The notes: generated by a model not told the origin, from the letters alone. A DNA stretch of 10,250 bases from Acholeplasmataceae bacterium (GCA_012719555.1 JAAYAE010000105.1:1-10250), one strand, 5' to 3'; positions 1 through 7,086 are shown, numbered from the stretch's first letter. Program-made: numbers and translations.

Positions 1-30
1 ATAGAACCGGAAAAAGAGCATATTAAGTAA
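1..30 (+). CDS. C-terminal end of an unidentified rightward gene (partial)
   Basis: Reading frame 1 from the first base is open and gives I-E-P-E-K-E-H-I-K followed by TAA at 28-30. The stop lies directly against a strong hairpin terminator, which is the normal position for a gene end. The nine visible residues are charged and carry no recognisable motif, so the product cannot be named. The gene would be convergent with the universal stress cluster. A nine-codon open frame can arise by chance, so the call rests mainly on its position next to the terminator. Confidence 0.45.
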   Translation: MEPEKEHIK

Positions 31-70
31 AAACCCTGCGAATACATTTAACGTATTCGCAGGGTTTTTT
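29..70. terminator. Bidirectional rho-independent terminator between convergent genes
   Basis: A perfect inverted repeat pairs 29-45 with 53-69 around a 7-base loop (46-52). The core is CCCTGCGAATAC and its complement. A-rich and T-rich ends flank the stem, so each strand reads as a GC-rich hairpin followed by a U-run. On the minus strand it ends the universal stress transcript, whose last stop codon is at 85-87. On the plus strand it would end the partial gene at 1-30. Confidence 0.9.
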
Positions 71-84
71 AGTTAATTACTTAT

Positions 85-564
85 TCATTTAACAATTACA
101 ACAGGACATTTTGCAAAGCTAATAACTTTGTTACCGACACTGCCTAAGAGTATCTCAGCAAATTGTCCCATACCACGATTACCCATAACAATTATATCTG
201 CCTTGATTGCTTCAGCTTGATCTACTATGGCTTTAGCAGGATCATCACCTATAATCTGGCGATACTCAACCACCAAGTCTTTATTCCTGGCCAACTTCTT
301 CTTGGCAGTCATTAGAACTCTGTCTTTGCTAAAGTCAGTTATTAAATCTCCTGACTTGCTTTTGGTTTTAGGTGGAATTTGTGTGGTTACTAAATCTGAG
401 ATATTTGAAACATATTCTTTAGCCGCCTCAGAAAAAGCGTAGGGTAAAGAAACCGTCGAAACAACAATCTTACCTCCACAATCCTTACTTAAACCAACAG
501 CATACTTTAAAGCATTAAACCCCTTTTCTGATCCATCCACCGGTACTAAAATTGTCTTCAACAC
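85..564 (-). CDS. Universal stress protein, UspA family (paralogue 1, with long central insert)
   Basis: This is a 159-residue cytoplasmic universal stress protein. The N-terminal strand KTILVPVDGSE carries the conserved Asp (residue 10). The C-terminal nucleotide-binding motif G-x2-G-x9-G-S is intact (G128, G131, G141, S142), which marks the ATP-binding MJ0577-like subgroup. Family members bind ATP and support stress survival, but the specific role here is unknown. The frame is open to a TTG at 582. I chose GTG at 562-564 because AAAGGGG (573-579) sits 8 bases upstream and the protein then begins like its neighbour (LKxILVPVDGS). The segment around residues 45-90 is longer than in paralogue 3. 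The gene starts 30 bases after the stop of paralogue 2 and ends just before a strong terminator, so the two are probably co-transcribed. The family call is firm; the start is likely. Confidence 0.93.
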   Translation of the reverse strand: MLKTILVPVDGSEKGFNALKYAVGLSKDCGGKIVVSTVSLPYAFSEAAKEYVSNISDLVTTQIPPKTKSKSGDLITDFSKDRVLMTAKKKLARNKDLVVEYRQIIGDDPAKAIVDQAEAIKADIIVMGNRGMGQFAEILLGSVGNKVISFAKCPVVIVK

Positions 565-594
565 AACTACATCCCCTTTCAAACATAGACCGTG

Positions 595-1035
595 TTACTT
601 CACAATAATCACAGGGCACTCAACTGATTGAGAAACCTTTGCGCTTACGCTACCAATAAAGAATCCAGCGACGACACCAATACCTCTATTACCCATAACG
701 ACCATATCAATTTCACGCTGCACAACCACTTCGGAAATTCTTTCGGCCGGGTCAATACTAACAGTTTTTAAAAACATTACTTTGCCATAACCAGCTGCTT
801 CAGTTATACTTTTAGCGTTATCTAATATGCTGGGCTCTTTGGGAGCCTTTGCCATTTCTTCAGCTTCTATCTCATTCTTAGGTTGGCGTGGAGGAAGTTT
901 TGTGTAATCATAAGGCACTTCAACATTGACTACTATAATCTCACTATCAAACTTTTCACCAATAACCATAGCAAATTTTAAAGCATTAAGCGCCGTATCC
1001 GAACCATCAACAGGAACCAAAATCTTCTTTAACAT
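595..1035 (-). CDS. Universal stress protein, UspA family (paralogue 2)
   Basis: This is a 146-residue single-domain universal stress protein beginning MLKKILVPVDGSD. The family nucleotide-binding motif is complete near the C-terminus (G115-N-R-G118, nine residues, G128-S129), and the protein ends PVIIVK like its two neighbours. ATP binding and a cytoplasmic dimer are expected from the family. A loop rich in Pro and Glu (about residues 46-70) separates the second strand from the following helix. An AGGAGGTG ribosome binding site (1041-1048) sits 5 bases before the ATG. The gene has its own promoter with a -10 at 1107-1112 and leads into paralogue 1 after a 30-base gap. Its function beyond stress-related nucleotide binding cannot be read from sequence. 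Confidence 0.95.
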   Translation of the reverse strand: MLKKILVPVDGSDTALNALKFAMVIGEKFDSEIIVVNVEVPYDYTKLPPRQPKNEIEAEEMAKAPKEPSILDNAKSITEAAGYGKVMFLKTVSIDPAERISEVVVQREIDMVVMGNRGIGVVAGFFIGSVSAKVSQSVECPVIIVK

Positions 1036-1077
1036 AAAAACACCTCCTAATAATAACTATAAAGTGAGCTTACCACT

Positions 1078-1122
1078 TATTGGCCATTAGCGAGTTCTTA
1101 TATGTCATTATAATGGCCTATA
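1078..1122 (-). promoter_or_regulatory. Operator-like inverted repeat over the paralogue-2 promoter
   Basis: The arms TATTGGCCATTA (1078-1089) and TAATGGCCTATA (1111-1122) are inverted complements at 11 of 12 positions, with 21 bases between them and a dyad centre near 1100. The upstream arm touches the -10 box and spacer, and the predicted start site falls at the dyad centre. About 33 bases, or roughly three helical turns, separate the arm centres. This geometry suits a dimeric or paired repressor. An RNA hairpin is unlikely because one arm lies upstream of the predicted start. The regulator is unknown. Confidence 0.5.
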
Positions 1123-1135
1123 TCAGACCCAGCAA
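1107..1135 (-). promoter_or_regulatory. Sigma-A-type promoter for universal stress paralogues 2 and 1
   Basis: Reading leftward, TTGCTG (1130-1135) and a perfect TATAAT (1107-1112) are separated by 17 bases. Transcription should begin near 1100, leaving a leader of about 65 bases. That leader contains a small hairpin (AAGTG/CACTT, within 1062-1078) and the AGGAGGTG site of the gene at 595-1035. The -35 matches consensus at three of six positions. Confidence 0.65.
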
Positions 1136-1145
1136 AAAGGTCTAA

Positions 1146-1583
1146 TTATTTAACAATTAGAACCGGAATTGTAGCATACTGAGAAACTTTGGAACTAACA
1201 CTTCCCAAGAAGAATTCAGCAATGCCGCTTAAGCCACGACTACCAATAACAATGGAATCACTCCCATTTTTTTTAGCCAAAGCAATTATACGCTCAGAGG
1301 GATGCCCAACTTCTAGTGCAAAATCAACTTTGCCCTTAAAACCAACCATTTTCTCTTTTGCCATGGACAATACCTTGTCCCCAATTTTTTCTAGTTCTGT
1401 ATTTCCCTGGGTAATAGTAGCTTGATCCAGTGGAACAGCCAAAAGGGCTGCATTATTGTATGGTTGTATAACGTTAACGATATTTAATTCACCATCAAAT
1501 TTTTCTGCTAAATGTATAGCTTGGTCTAATGCTCTCCAAGAGGTTTCTGAGCCATCGATGGGTACCAAAATTTTCTTAAACAT
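1146..1583 (-). CDS. Universal stress protein, UspA family (paralogue 3)
   Basis: This is a 145-residue universal stress protein beginning MFKKILVPIDGSE. Its nucleotide-binding motif is G114-S-R-G117, nine residues, then G127-S128, and it ends PVLIVK. The SRGLSG version of the motif differs from the NRGxG version shared by paralogues 1 and 2, so this copy is probably the more distant of the three. A GGAGGTGG ribosome binding site lies 5 bases before the ATG (1581-1583). No terminator was found in the 110 bases between this gene and paralogue 2, so some read-through is possible even though paralogue 2 has its own promoter. It is most likely a cytoplasmic, ATP-binding stress protein; the specific role is unknown. 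Confidence 0.95.
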   Translation of the reverse strand: MFKKILVPIDGSETSWRALDQAIHLAEKFDGELNIVNVIQPYNNAALLAVPLDQATITQGNTELEKIGDKVLSMAKEKMVGFKGKVDFALEVGHPSERIIALAKKNGSDSIVIGSRGLSGIAEFFLGSVSSKVSQYATIPVLIVK

Positions 1584-1645
1584 AAAACCACCTCCAAATT
1601 TTCTTTTATGGAATTAAGGCAATGCGGATTTTGCATATTACCTTC

Positions 1646-1674
1646 TATATTGTATATATTCTTTATAAACGCAA
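1646..1674 (-). promoter_or_regulatory. Possible promoter upstream of universal stress paralogue 3
   Basis: In a very AT-rich intergenic stretch, TTGCGT (1669-1674) is followed after 17 bases by AATATA (1646-1651), reading leftward. Other -10-like hexamers overlap nearby (TACAAT, TATAGA), so the exact site is uncertain. No terminator separates this region from the preceding membrane-protein gene, so read-through is an alternative source of transcript. Confidence 0.3.
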
Positions 1675-1683
1675 GTACTCCTG

Positions 1684-2058
1684 CTAAATTTTTCCTTTTT
1701 TCTTGTTTTTTCTTGCAGCATATTTCATAGCTTTAGCACTTGGTTTTTTAGCCTTGCCCGCTAACTCCATTGGTGTAGGATCATTTTTACTCCAATTACC
1801 ACCTTTTACAAAGCGATAATACAAGAGCATTATGGCAATAACTGCCATGGGAACGCCGCCAACATAATATCTATATTCAATAGGTCGGGTAATTGTCAAT
1901 AAATCCCAACCAATTATTGCAATAGGAATAAAGAAAATTTGCGCATAACGAGAAAGTTTTCCGTTCGCCCCAAATAACCATAATATAATCGCATAGGCTA
2001 CAAAAGCCATGGCAAAAGAAACCACAGACATGTAAATCAAAAATATAAAAAATTCCAT
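1684..2058 (-). CDS. Small three-helix membrane protein with lysine-rich C-terminal tail, unknown function
   Basis: I do not recognise this 124-residue protein. Three hydrophobic segments suitable as membrane helices lie at about 2-30, 40-56 and 66-84. A polar tail follows, and residues 102-124 hold ten Lys and one Arg out of 23, probably on the cytoplasmic side by the positive-inside rule. The ATG at 2056-2058 was chosen because a GTGAGG ribosome binding site sits 6 bases upstream. A GTG at 2068-2070 would add four residues and overlap the previous stop as GTGA. The gene follows the DUF697-like gene by only 8 bases, so it is very probably in the same transcript. The tail could bind nucleic acid or acidic lipid, which is speculation. 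Confidence 0.8.
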   Translation of the reverse strand: MEFFIFLIYMSVVSFAMAFVAYAIILWLFGANGKLSRYAQIFFIPIAIIGWDLLTITRPIEYRYYVGGVPMAVIAIMLLYYRFVKGGNWSKNDPTPMELAGKAKKPSAKAMKYAARKNKKKGKI

Positions 2059-2066
2059 CTTCAACC

Positions 2067-2552
2067 TCACTCGTTAAATTTTTTGGTTTCGTCTCCTAAA
2101 GGTTCGTCCTTCCTAGGATTGTTTTTAAAAACATCAATATTTTTTTTGACTTCGCTAACTGCCTCATCATAAATCGTCTTAAAGGCACTTATGTCCTTAG
2201 GTTTTCCTGTTTTAAGCCACTGGTTAACAACTCTGCCTAACCCGTAAGTAGTACCCATAGCAATAGGTATTTGTAATGGTGCAAAGGGAATTAAAGTCGC
2301 AGCCGTTTGACCCACATATGTAGCACCCAATGAACTCAAAAGACTAACTGCCGCTGACTCACTAATTTTTTCTTCGTAGACTTTTCCTAATTTGCAAATA
2401 AGATAAATTTGATTGGCCATGAGCGCCATTGTCCCTAACAAGGGGGCGACGACGATGACACCTGCCCTTGCCGTTGCCCATTTGCAAAGGGAAGCAGCTT
2501 CTTCTTCTCTCATTTTGTCATCAATAACAGTTATCTTTACTTGCTCTTGCAT
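2067..2552 (-). CDS. DUF697-like (YcjF C-terminal type) membrane-associated protein
   Basis: This 161-residue protein has a charged N-terminus (1-27) and two hydrophobic stretches (about 30-50 and 76-105). Between them lies a helix, LGKVYEEKISESAAVSLLSSLG, and the protein ends in a charged tail (118-161). A hydrophobic segment, then a helix with K-x-Y-x4-I/L-S, then a second Gly/Ala/Pro-rich hydrophobic segment is typical of DUF697 proteins, whose function is not established. The ATG at 2550-2552 overlaps the previous gene's stop as TAATG. AGAAGGA lies 5 bases upstream, indicating translational coupling. An in-frame longer start at 2618 would sit inside the upstream gene and is disfavoured. 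The family assignment is from remembered pattern and is moderate. Confidence 0.75.
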   Translation of the reverse strand: MQEQVKITVIDDKMREEEAASLCKWATARAGVIVVAPLLGTMALMANQIYLICKLGKVYEEKISESAAVSLLSSLGATYVGQTAATLIPFAPLQIPIAMGTTYGLGRVVNQWLKTGKPKDISAFKTIYDEAVSEVKKNIDVFKNNPRKDEPLGDETKKFNE

Positions 2553-2959
2553 TACAATCCTTCTCTTTCCACAATAGTATCCAAAATTTCCGCAGCTTTG
2601 AAAATAATTGGGTTGCATTTTACTTCATCATTTCTATAGGTTGCTTTTAAATTTTTACAATCAGAGAAACCCAGTTCTTTTTGAAAAGCATTTATAAATT
2701 CACTTTCCAGCTCTTTTATTCTTGTACTTTCGTGGGAATTTTGTTTTACATACAAATGACTAAGCACCATAATAGCACCTGTTAATGCTCCACAAACACT
2801 TTCTACTCCCATGCCTCCGCCAAAGCCGGCAGACAATTTCAAACTCTCCGGTGCCAGTTTTAAATCGTAAGCCCAATTAGCTCCATAAACCATTTTTTCT
2901 GCACAATTCAAATCCATCGTATTGCCATACCCTTTTGCCAATAATTCCTTTAATTTCAT
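2552..2959 (-). CDS. C_GCAxxG_C_C family redox-type cysteine protein
   Basis: This 135-residue protein matches the C_GCAxxG_C_C family (putative redox-active proteins, often in anaerobes). The signature cysteines are C19 in NCAE, C56 in the CGALTG block, C101 in SDCKNL and C115 in VKCNPI. The Gly-rich SAGFGGGMG stretch at 43-51 and the final AAEIL helix (122-126) are also typical. No signal peptide is visible, so it is probably cytoplasmic. Substrate and electron partner are unknown for the family; iron-sulfur or other metal binding by the cysteines is plausible but not shown. The ATG at 2957-2959 is preceded by GGAGGGG at a 6-base gap. An upstream in-frame ATG at 2974 lacks such a site. It heads a coupled unit with the DUF697-like gene, which starts on its stop codon. 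Confidence 0.88.
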   Translation of the reverse strand: MKLKELLAKGYGNTMDLNCAEKMVYGANWAYDLKLAPESLKLSAGFGGGMGVESVCGALTGAIMVLSHLYVKQNSHESTRIKELESEFINAFQKELGFSDCKNLKATYRNDEVKCNPIIFKAAEILDTIVEREGL

Positions 2960-2994
2960 GAAAATCCCCTCCATATTAAAATATATTATTGCCT

Positions 2995-3000
2995 ATTATA
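2995..3000 (-). promoter_or_regulatory. Possible -10 box for the C_GCAxxG/DUF697/membrane-protein unit
   Basis: A perfect TATAAT on the minus strand lies about 36 bases before the ATG of the cysteine protein and just after the holA stop codon (3017-3019). No good -35 hexamer stands 16-18 bases upstream, and no terminator follows holA. The trio may therefore be transcribed from here, by read-through from comEC-holA, or both. Confidence 0.3.
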
Positions 3001-3016
3001 CTACTAATTTTGTAAC

Positions 3017-4078
3017 TCATTTTACTGTTGCTGCAAATAACTCTAACAATGTTTCTTCTAAACATGCCCATTGCCTGCCACCTTTGCGCATATCCATGTT
3101 AATCTGGGCCAATTGTACCAGACAATGCTTCAGGGCTTGCAAGGGGAAATGTTGACAGGTAGCTATCATAAGCTGTACTGCATATGGATGCATTTTTAGG
3201 ATAGCGGCAATCATGTCTTTTCTTTCTCCTGCGTCAATGAGTTCACGTACTTTGCATAGCCTGCGTATTTCAAACCCAACTCTAAATAACACAGGGATAA
3301 AATTTCCACTGCCTTTTTTACGTTCTACTGCCAAAAGCTCTAAAACTTTGGAAATCTTGCGCTCACTAATAGCATTTCCTAAGGCAAAACCTGATACTTC
3401 CGGAAGCTGTGAAAAAATCTCTGCCACATCTTGTGCCGTCCAAATTTTCCTGTCTCCGGCGTAGAGAGCCAATTTTTCTATTTCGCCTTGCAAAAGCAAC
3501 AATGGGACACTATCTGCAATTGACATATACTCCATTATAAGTGCTGCGGCTTGATATTCAAAACGACAGCCAAAACTAGCTGCCTGTTCATCTAACCACG
3601 GTTTTAATGAATAGGACTTAATTGAAGTACATTCAACTACTGCTGCAATTTTGCTAATGGTTTTATAAAAAACCAGCCTCTTATCTATTTTACCACAAAG
3701 ACAGATAACATGGGTATATTCAGGAACATCGGATAATATTTCTGTGAATTCCTGCAATTCGTTTTTGCGTTTATCACTTATTCCCTCAGCGGTCTTTTTT
3801 TCTTTATCTAGCAATTCAGGTTCTTTGATAATTATGAGGTTTTTACCTGAGAAAAAAGGATAAGTGTTAATTCCCTCTCGCAAAGCGGAAAAATTAACCT
3901 CTTGCTCAAAAGTTACAATTGATCTATCTTGTTCCGGAACACCTGCAAAAACCTTGCCAGTCAAGGTACTCATTATAATGTCTTTATAATAAGACTCATC
4001 TCCCCAGGCTATGGTAAGATTAGGTATTTTTTCATTGCTATTCAACGCACTGATGAATTTGTCAGCATTTATTACCAT
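3017..4078 (-). CDS. holA: DNA polymerase III subunit delta (clamp loader)
   Basis: HolA is the wrench subunit of the clamp loader. It opens the beta sliding clamp so the replicative polymerase can be loaded. The 353-residue product has the family features: an N-terminal segment LTIAWGDESYYKDII (21-35) at the nucleotide-fold start, GKNLIIIKEPELL (78-90), and a VICLCGKIDKRLVFYKTI block (124-141). The all-helical C-terminal collar follows, ending in QLAQINMDMRKG (322-333). Length is normal. The ATG at 4076-4078 has AAGGTG about 9 bases upstream and lies 13 bases after the comEC stop. A longer frame to 4147 would overlap comEC and is disfavoured. comEC-holA adjacency is common in Bacillota, which supports the call. 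The usual downstream neighbour rpsT is absent here. Confidence 0.93.
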   Translation of the reverse strand: MVINADKFISALNSNEKIPNLTIAWGDESYYKDIIMSTLTGKVFAGVPEQDRSIVTFEQEVNFSALREGINTYPFFSGKNLIIIKEPELLDKEKKTAEGISDKRKNELQEFTEILSDVPEYTHVICLCGKIDKRLVFYKTISKIAAVVECTSIKSYSLKPWLDEQAASFGCRFEYQAAALIMEYMSIADSVPLLLLQGEIEKLALYAGDRKIWTAQDVAEIFSQLPEVSGFALGNAISERKISKVLELLAVERKKGSGNFIPVLFRVGFEIRRLCKVRELIDAGERKDMIAAILKMHPYAVQLMIATCQHFPLQALKHCLVQLAQINMDMRKGGRQWACLEETLLELFAATVK

Positions 4079-4091
4079 AATACACACACCT

Positions 4092-6437
4092 TTAAAAATA
4101 TTTCCTTTGATAACGATAACTATAACACTCATGTTGTGAGCCGTCAAAAACTACTTTTACCGCTCCTAACTTATCCGTTCTATATGTTGAAATATTAAGT
4201 CTAGATAATTTTCCTAAAACTTCCCCTGAAGGGTGGCCAAAAGTATTGTTACTACCCACAGATATAACTGCCGTACTGGGGCTAACTGCTTGCAAAAACT
4301 CTAGTTCTGAAGAACTGGGCGACCCATGATGGGAAATCTTTAGCACTTGTGCTTTAATGTTACTGTTGACAGCCCTTAACTCTGCCTCTCCTGTTGCATC
4401 TCCTGTAAACAATACACTGTTTTTACCACAGCTTATTTTTATTATTGCACTGTTTTCATTGCCATTACCTGTTTCTTCAATTTGTTGAGGAGCATCAACT
4501 ACGTCTATTATACAATTTCCCAGAGAAATTTTCTCCCCCGGAAACATATTTTCTTTATTTGTTTTACTGCCAAGATTATGTAACAGAGCCTCTACCTCTT
4601 TGCAAGGTTTCTCTCTGGGTAGGAGTACATTATCTATAGGTACTAACTGAGCCAGTCTTGCTGCCCCTCCTGCATGATCCAAATGCCCATGACTAAGTAT
4701 GAGTACATCTAGCTTTTTTATGCCTAAATAACGCATTACCGGTAAGATAATCCTTTCCCCGGTATCAAAGTTTCCCTTAAAGCCACCCGTATCTACAAGT
4801 ATGCTTTTCCTTTCCGGCGTAATAACTAGGGCACTGTCCCCCTGCCCTACATCCAAAAAATACACAGTAAAAGGCTGTGGCATAAAAACATAAAAAGCCT
4901 GCTGACCTAACAAAACTAAAAGGCATAATATTCCGCAAAGCTTACGATTTTCAACAGATAAATCCTGCAGAGGATAAAATTTAAAAATGGTCCATACTGC
5001 TAAATAATATACTATTGCCATATACACAGGCGTTTTTGGTACAGCAATAGCAGCCCAGCCCCATCCGGCAATCCAGTCCGTAATAACTAGGCAGGGCCAC
5101 AAAACAATACTTGCTGCTATAAGAAATATACTCCCTAAAGGTGGCACAATAAAGCTTAAAACCAAACCTCCTAGAGTAATAATTAAGACTATCTCGATAA
5201 TAGGAACAACTACCAGGTTAGCTAGTAAAGAACATAGAGATAACTGGTGAAAGTAATACACTAAAAACGGGATAACCGCAATTTGTGCTGCAAGACAAAC
5301 TGCCAAGGAATCTGCCACAAACACTGGTAATTTTTCCACCAATAGTGGTCGTATTTTGGGTGTTACATAAATTAACCCAGCCGTAGACAAAAAGGAAAGC
5401 TGAAATCCTATATCCAAAAGCCACAATGGTCTATAGCAAAGCATCAGTATAACTACCCCTGCAAGAATTGCACCTCGATCTGCATCTTTACCTAAACTTA
5501 ATCCTAATAACATCGCCAGTCCCATAAGCACCGAACGCAGCACCGGCGGAGAAAAACCACATAAAAAAGCATAGCCGATAATAACCAGTGCCGCCACCGG
5601 GATTGCTATTTTATGGCGTATTTTGCAATAGTTCATTATGGCCAAAACAGCTCCTATTAAAAGAGCAATATGGCTTCCGGAAACTGATAAGATGTGTACA
5701 ATACCAGTTGTAGAAAAACTGCGTACTATATCCGCATCAATACCATCGTATCCTCCTAAAACCATGCCAGCTAGCACAGCACTGTCTCTTCTATCCATGG
5801 TTTTAGCCAATGACCTTTTCATAGCAGCACTAACTTCTGCCACATAGGCTAACCAAGGTTTAGCTGTTAGTTTATACTGCAGCTCTGAGGCTTTAACAGA
5901 CATCCGTCCCCCAATATTTTGGATTTTTGCCATTCTCTCACTATTAAACATCCCAGGGTTAGCAAATCCCGTTATTGGCAAAAGCTTCCCCTTCACTATA
6001 AGTATTCCATACTGAGGAAATGGTTTGTTTTTTGGGTACTTACTCACAGATACTCTTATAATGCCTTGTACTTTCTTTTTATCTTTTTTACCTACGCTCT
6101 TAGCTTCTAATTGCAGGCTTATTTTCCCATCTTCAAGTTCTTTGCTTGTTCCGGGGACTATTTCGCCTTGCAAATAGACGTCAGTGTTTGCTAAAAAACT
6201 AACGTGATTAGCCGGAGTTTTATTGGCAACCGTTCCCACGAGACCGCCGGCAGCAAATAAAAATAGAGCAGCAGCGCCCAAATAAACCTTTTTACTTAAT
6301 TGCAAGAAAAAAGCAGCAATACTGCTCACTAAGGCAACGCCAAAAAGAATCTGCCAAAATAATAATGACAGATTTATAGTAAGGGCCAAATAATCTCCTA
6401 GAGAAAAAACAATTGCTCCCCCAAAGATAAAACTCAT
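4092..6437 (-). CDS. comEC: ComEC/Rec2 competence DNA channel with metallo-beta-lactamase domain
   Basis: ComEC forms the membrane pore that passes single-stranded transforming DNA into the cytoplasm. The 781-residue protein shows all three expected parts. The N-terminal helices and soluble DUF4131 region span about 20-185. The multi-helix Competence domain spans about 215-490, with conserved SVSGSHIALL at 251-260 and GFSPPVLRS at 294-302. The C-terminal metallo-beta-lactamase-like domain spans about 523-770. In that last domain the motifs are DVGQGD (529-534), a full metal-binding HGHLDH (583-588), TGD (678-680), SHHGS (702-706) and GHPSG (734-738), so a strand-degrading nuclease is plausible. 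The ATG follows the comEA stop by one base, with GAGGTG overlapping the comEA end, indicating translational coupling. The frame is intact. Confidence 0.96.
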   Translation of the reverse strand: MSFIFGGAIVFSLGDYLALTINLSLLFWQILFGVALVSSIAAFFLQLSKKVYLGAAALFLFAAGGLVGTVANKTPANHVSFLANTDVYLQGEIVPGTSKELEDGKISLQLEAKSVGKKDKKKVQGIIRVSVSKYPKNKPFPQYGILIVKGKLLPITGFANPGMFNSERMAKIQNIGGRMSVKASELQYKLTAKPWLAYVAEVSAAMKRSLAKTMDRRDSAVLAGMVLGGYDGIDADIVRSFSTTGIVHILSVSGSHIALLIGAVLAIMNYCKIRHKIAIPVAALVIIGYAFLCGFSPPVLRSVLMGLAMLLGLSLGKDADRGAILAGVVILMLCYRPLWLLDIGFQLSFLSTAGLIYVTPKIRPLLVEKLPVFVADSLAVCLAAQIAVIPFLVYYFHQLSLCSLLANLVVVPIIEIVLIITLGGLVLSFIVPPLGSIFLIAASIVLWPCLVITDWIAGWGWAAIAVPKTPVYMAIVYYLAVWTIFKFYPLQDLSVENRKLCGILCLLVLLGQQAFYVFMPQPFTVYFLDVGQGDSALVITPERKSILVDTGGFKGNFDTGERIILPVMRYLGIKKLDVLILSHGHLDHAGGAARLAQLVPIDNVLLPREKPCKEVEALLHNLGSKTNKENMFPGEKISLGNCIIDVVDAPQQIEETGNGNENSAIIKISCGKNSVLFTGDATGEAELRAVNSNIKAQVLKISHHGSPSSSELEFLQAVSPSTAVISVGSNNTFGHPSGEVLGKLSRLNISTYRTDKLGAVKVVFDGSQHECYSYRYQRKYF

Positions 6438-6438
6438 A

Positions 6439-7071
6439 CTACACCTCTAAAAGTTCTTTTATAGCATTGAACTTCTTGGTGTTAATACCAGGTATTTGCA
6501 TAATGTCTTCAATAGTAGTAAATTTTCCTTTTGCCCGGTAGTTTATGATTTTTTTTGCCATGGCCGGCCCTATTCCCGGTAGAGATTCCAATCTTTTTTG
6601 ATCTGCGGTATTCAAATTAACTTTGTCTGTTATAGCATTACCTTCATTAACCTGCAAACTACCTTCAGATAATGCTTTATACCTGGATGCTGCCACTACG
6701 TAAGCCACATCCTGCTCCTTTTCTTTTTTCTGTTTAGCAGATAAAAAAGGAACGTTAACTTGTGCACCATCTTTGCATTTTTTTGCTAAATTAACCTTGT
6801 CTTTATTAGCATCGTTTAACATTCCTCCTGCCATGCCAATAGCTTCCACAGCTCTTGAGCCTGCAGGTATTTTGTACATACCGGGACTAACAACAGCCCC
6901 ACTTACATACACCGTTATGCCTGTTGGTTTTTCTTGCTCTGCCAACTGTTGTTCAGCGCTAACCGAACTTTGTTCCAATTTTGTCGGTTTGCTTTCCCAC
7001 ATGCTAAACCCTAAACATACTAAAACGATTACACATATTGCTGCGATTTTTTGCTTCTCCCATTGCTCCAT
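6439..7071 (-). CDS. comEA: ComEA competence DNA receptor (SLBB plus helix-hairpin-helix)
   Basis: ComEA is the membrane-anchored receptor that binds double-stranded DNA outside the cell and hands it to ComEC. The 210-residue product has one N-terminal membrane helix (about 8-24) and a Gln/Glu-rich linker. An SLBB domain follows (about 51-108, ITVYVSGAVVSPGMYKIPAG). A second linker leads to a C-terminal tandem helix-hairpin-helix DNA-binding domain (149-210), with VNLNTADQKRLESLPGIGPA and IMQIPGINTKKF. The ATG at 7069-7071 is preceded by AAAGGAG about 7 bases upstream. An extension to 7116 would read through the leuS terminator region and is unlikely. It overlaps the translation signals of comEC, and no comEB-type gene lies between them. 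Confidence 0.95.
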   Translation of the reverse strand: MEQWEKQKIAAICVIVLVCLGFSMWESKPTKLEQSSVSAEQQLAEQEKPTGITVYVSGAVVSPGMYKIPAGSRAVEAIGMAGGMLNDANKDKVNLAKKCKDGAQVNVPFLSAKQKKEKEQDVAYVVAASRYKALSEGSLQVNEGNAITDKVNLNTADQKRLESLPGIGPAMAKKIINYRAKGKFTTIEDIMQIPGINTKKFNAIKELLEV

Positions 7072-7086
7072 TTTCGTCTCCTTTCG

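Noticed and set aside
1125..1143. Hairpin AGACC/GGTCT just downstream of universal stress paralogue 3, considered as its terminator
   Set aside because: Only five base pairs with a nine-base loop and no U-run after it. It also encloses the -35 box of the next promoter.
1621..1640. ATGC...GCAT inverted repeat upstream of universal stress paralogue 3
   Set aside because: Only four base pairs can form without mismatch, within AT-rich sequence, so it is not distinguishable from chance.
2922..3155. Rightward open frame across the holA end and the cysteine-protein start
   Set aside because: It runs antisense to two well-supported genes, has no ribosome binding site and its product has no recognisable features.
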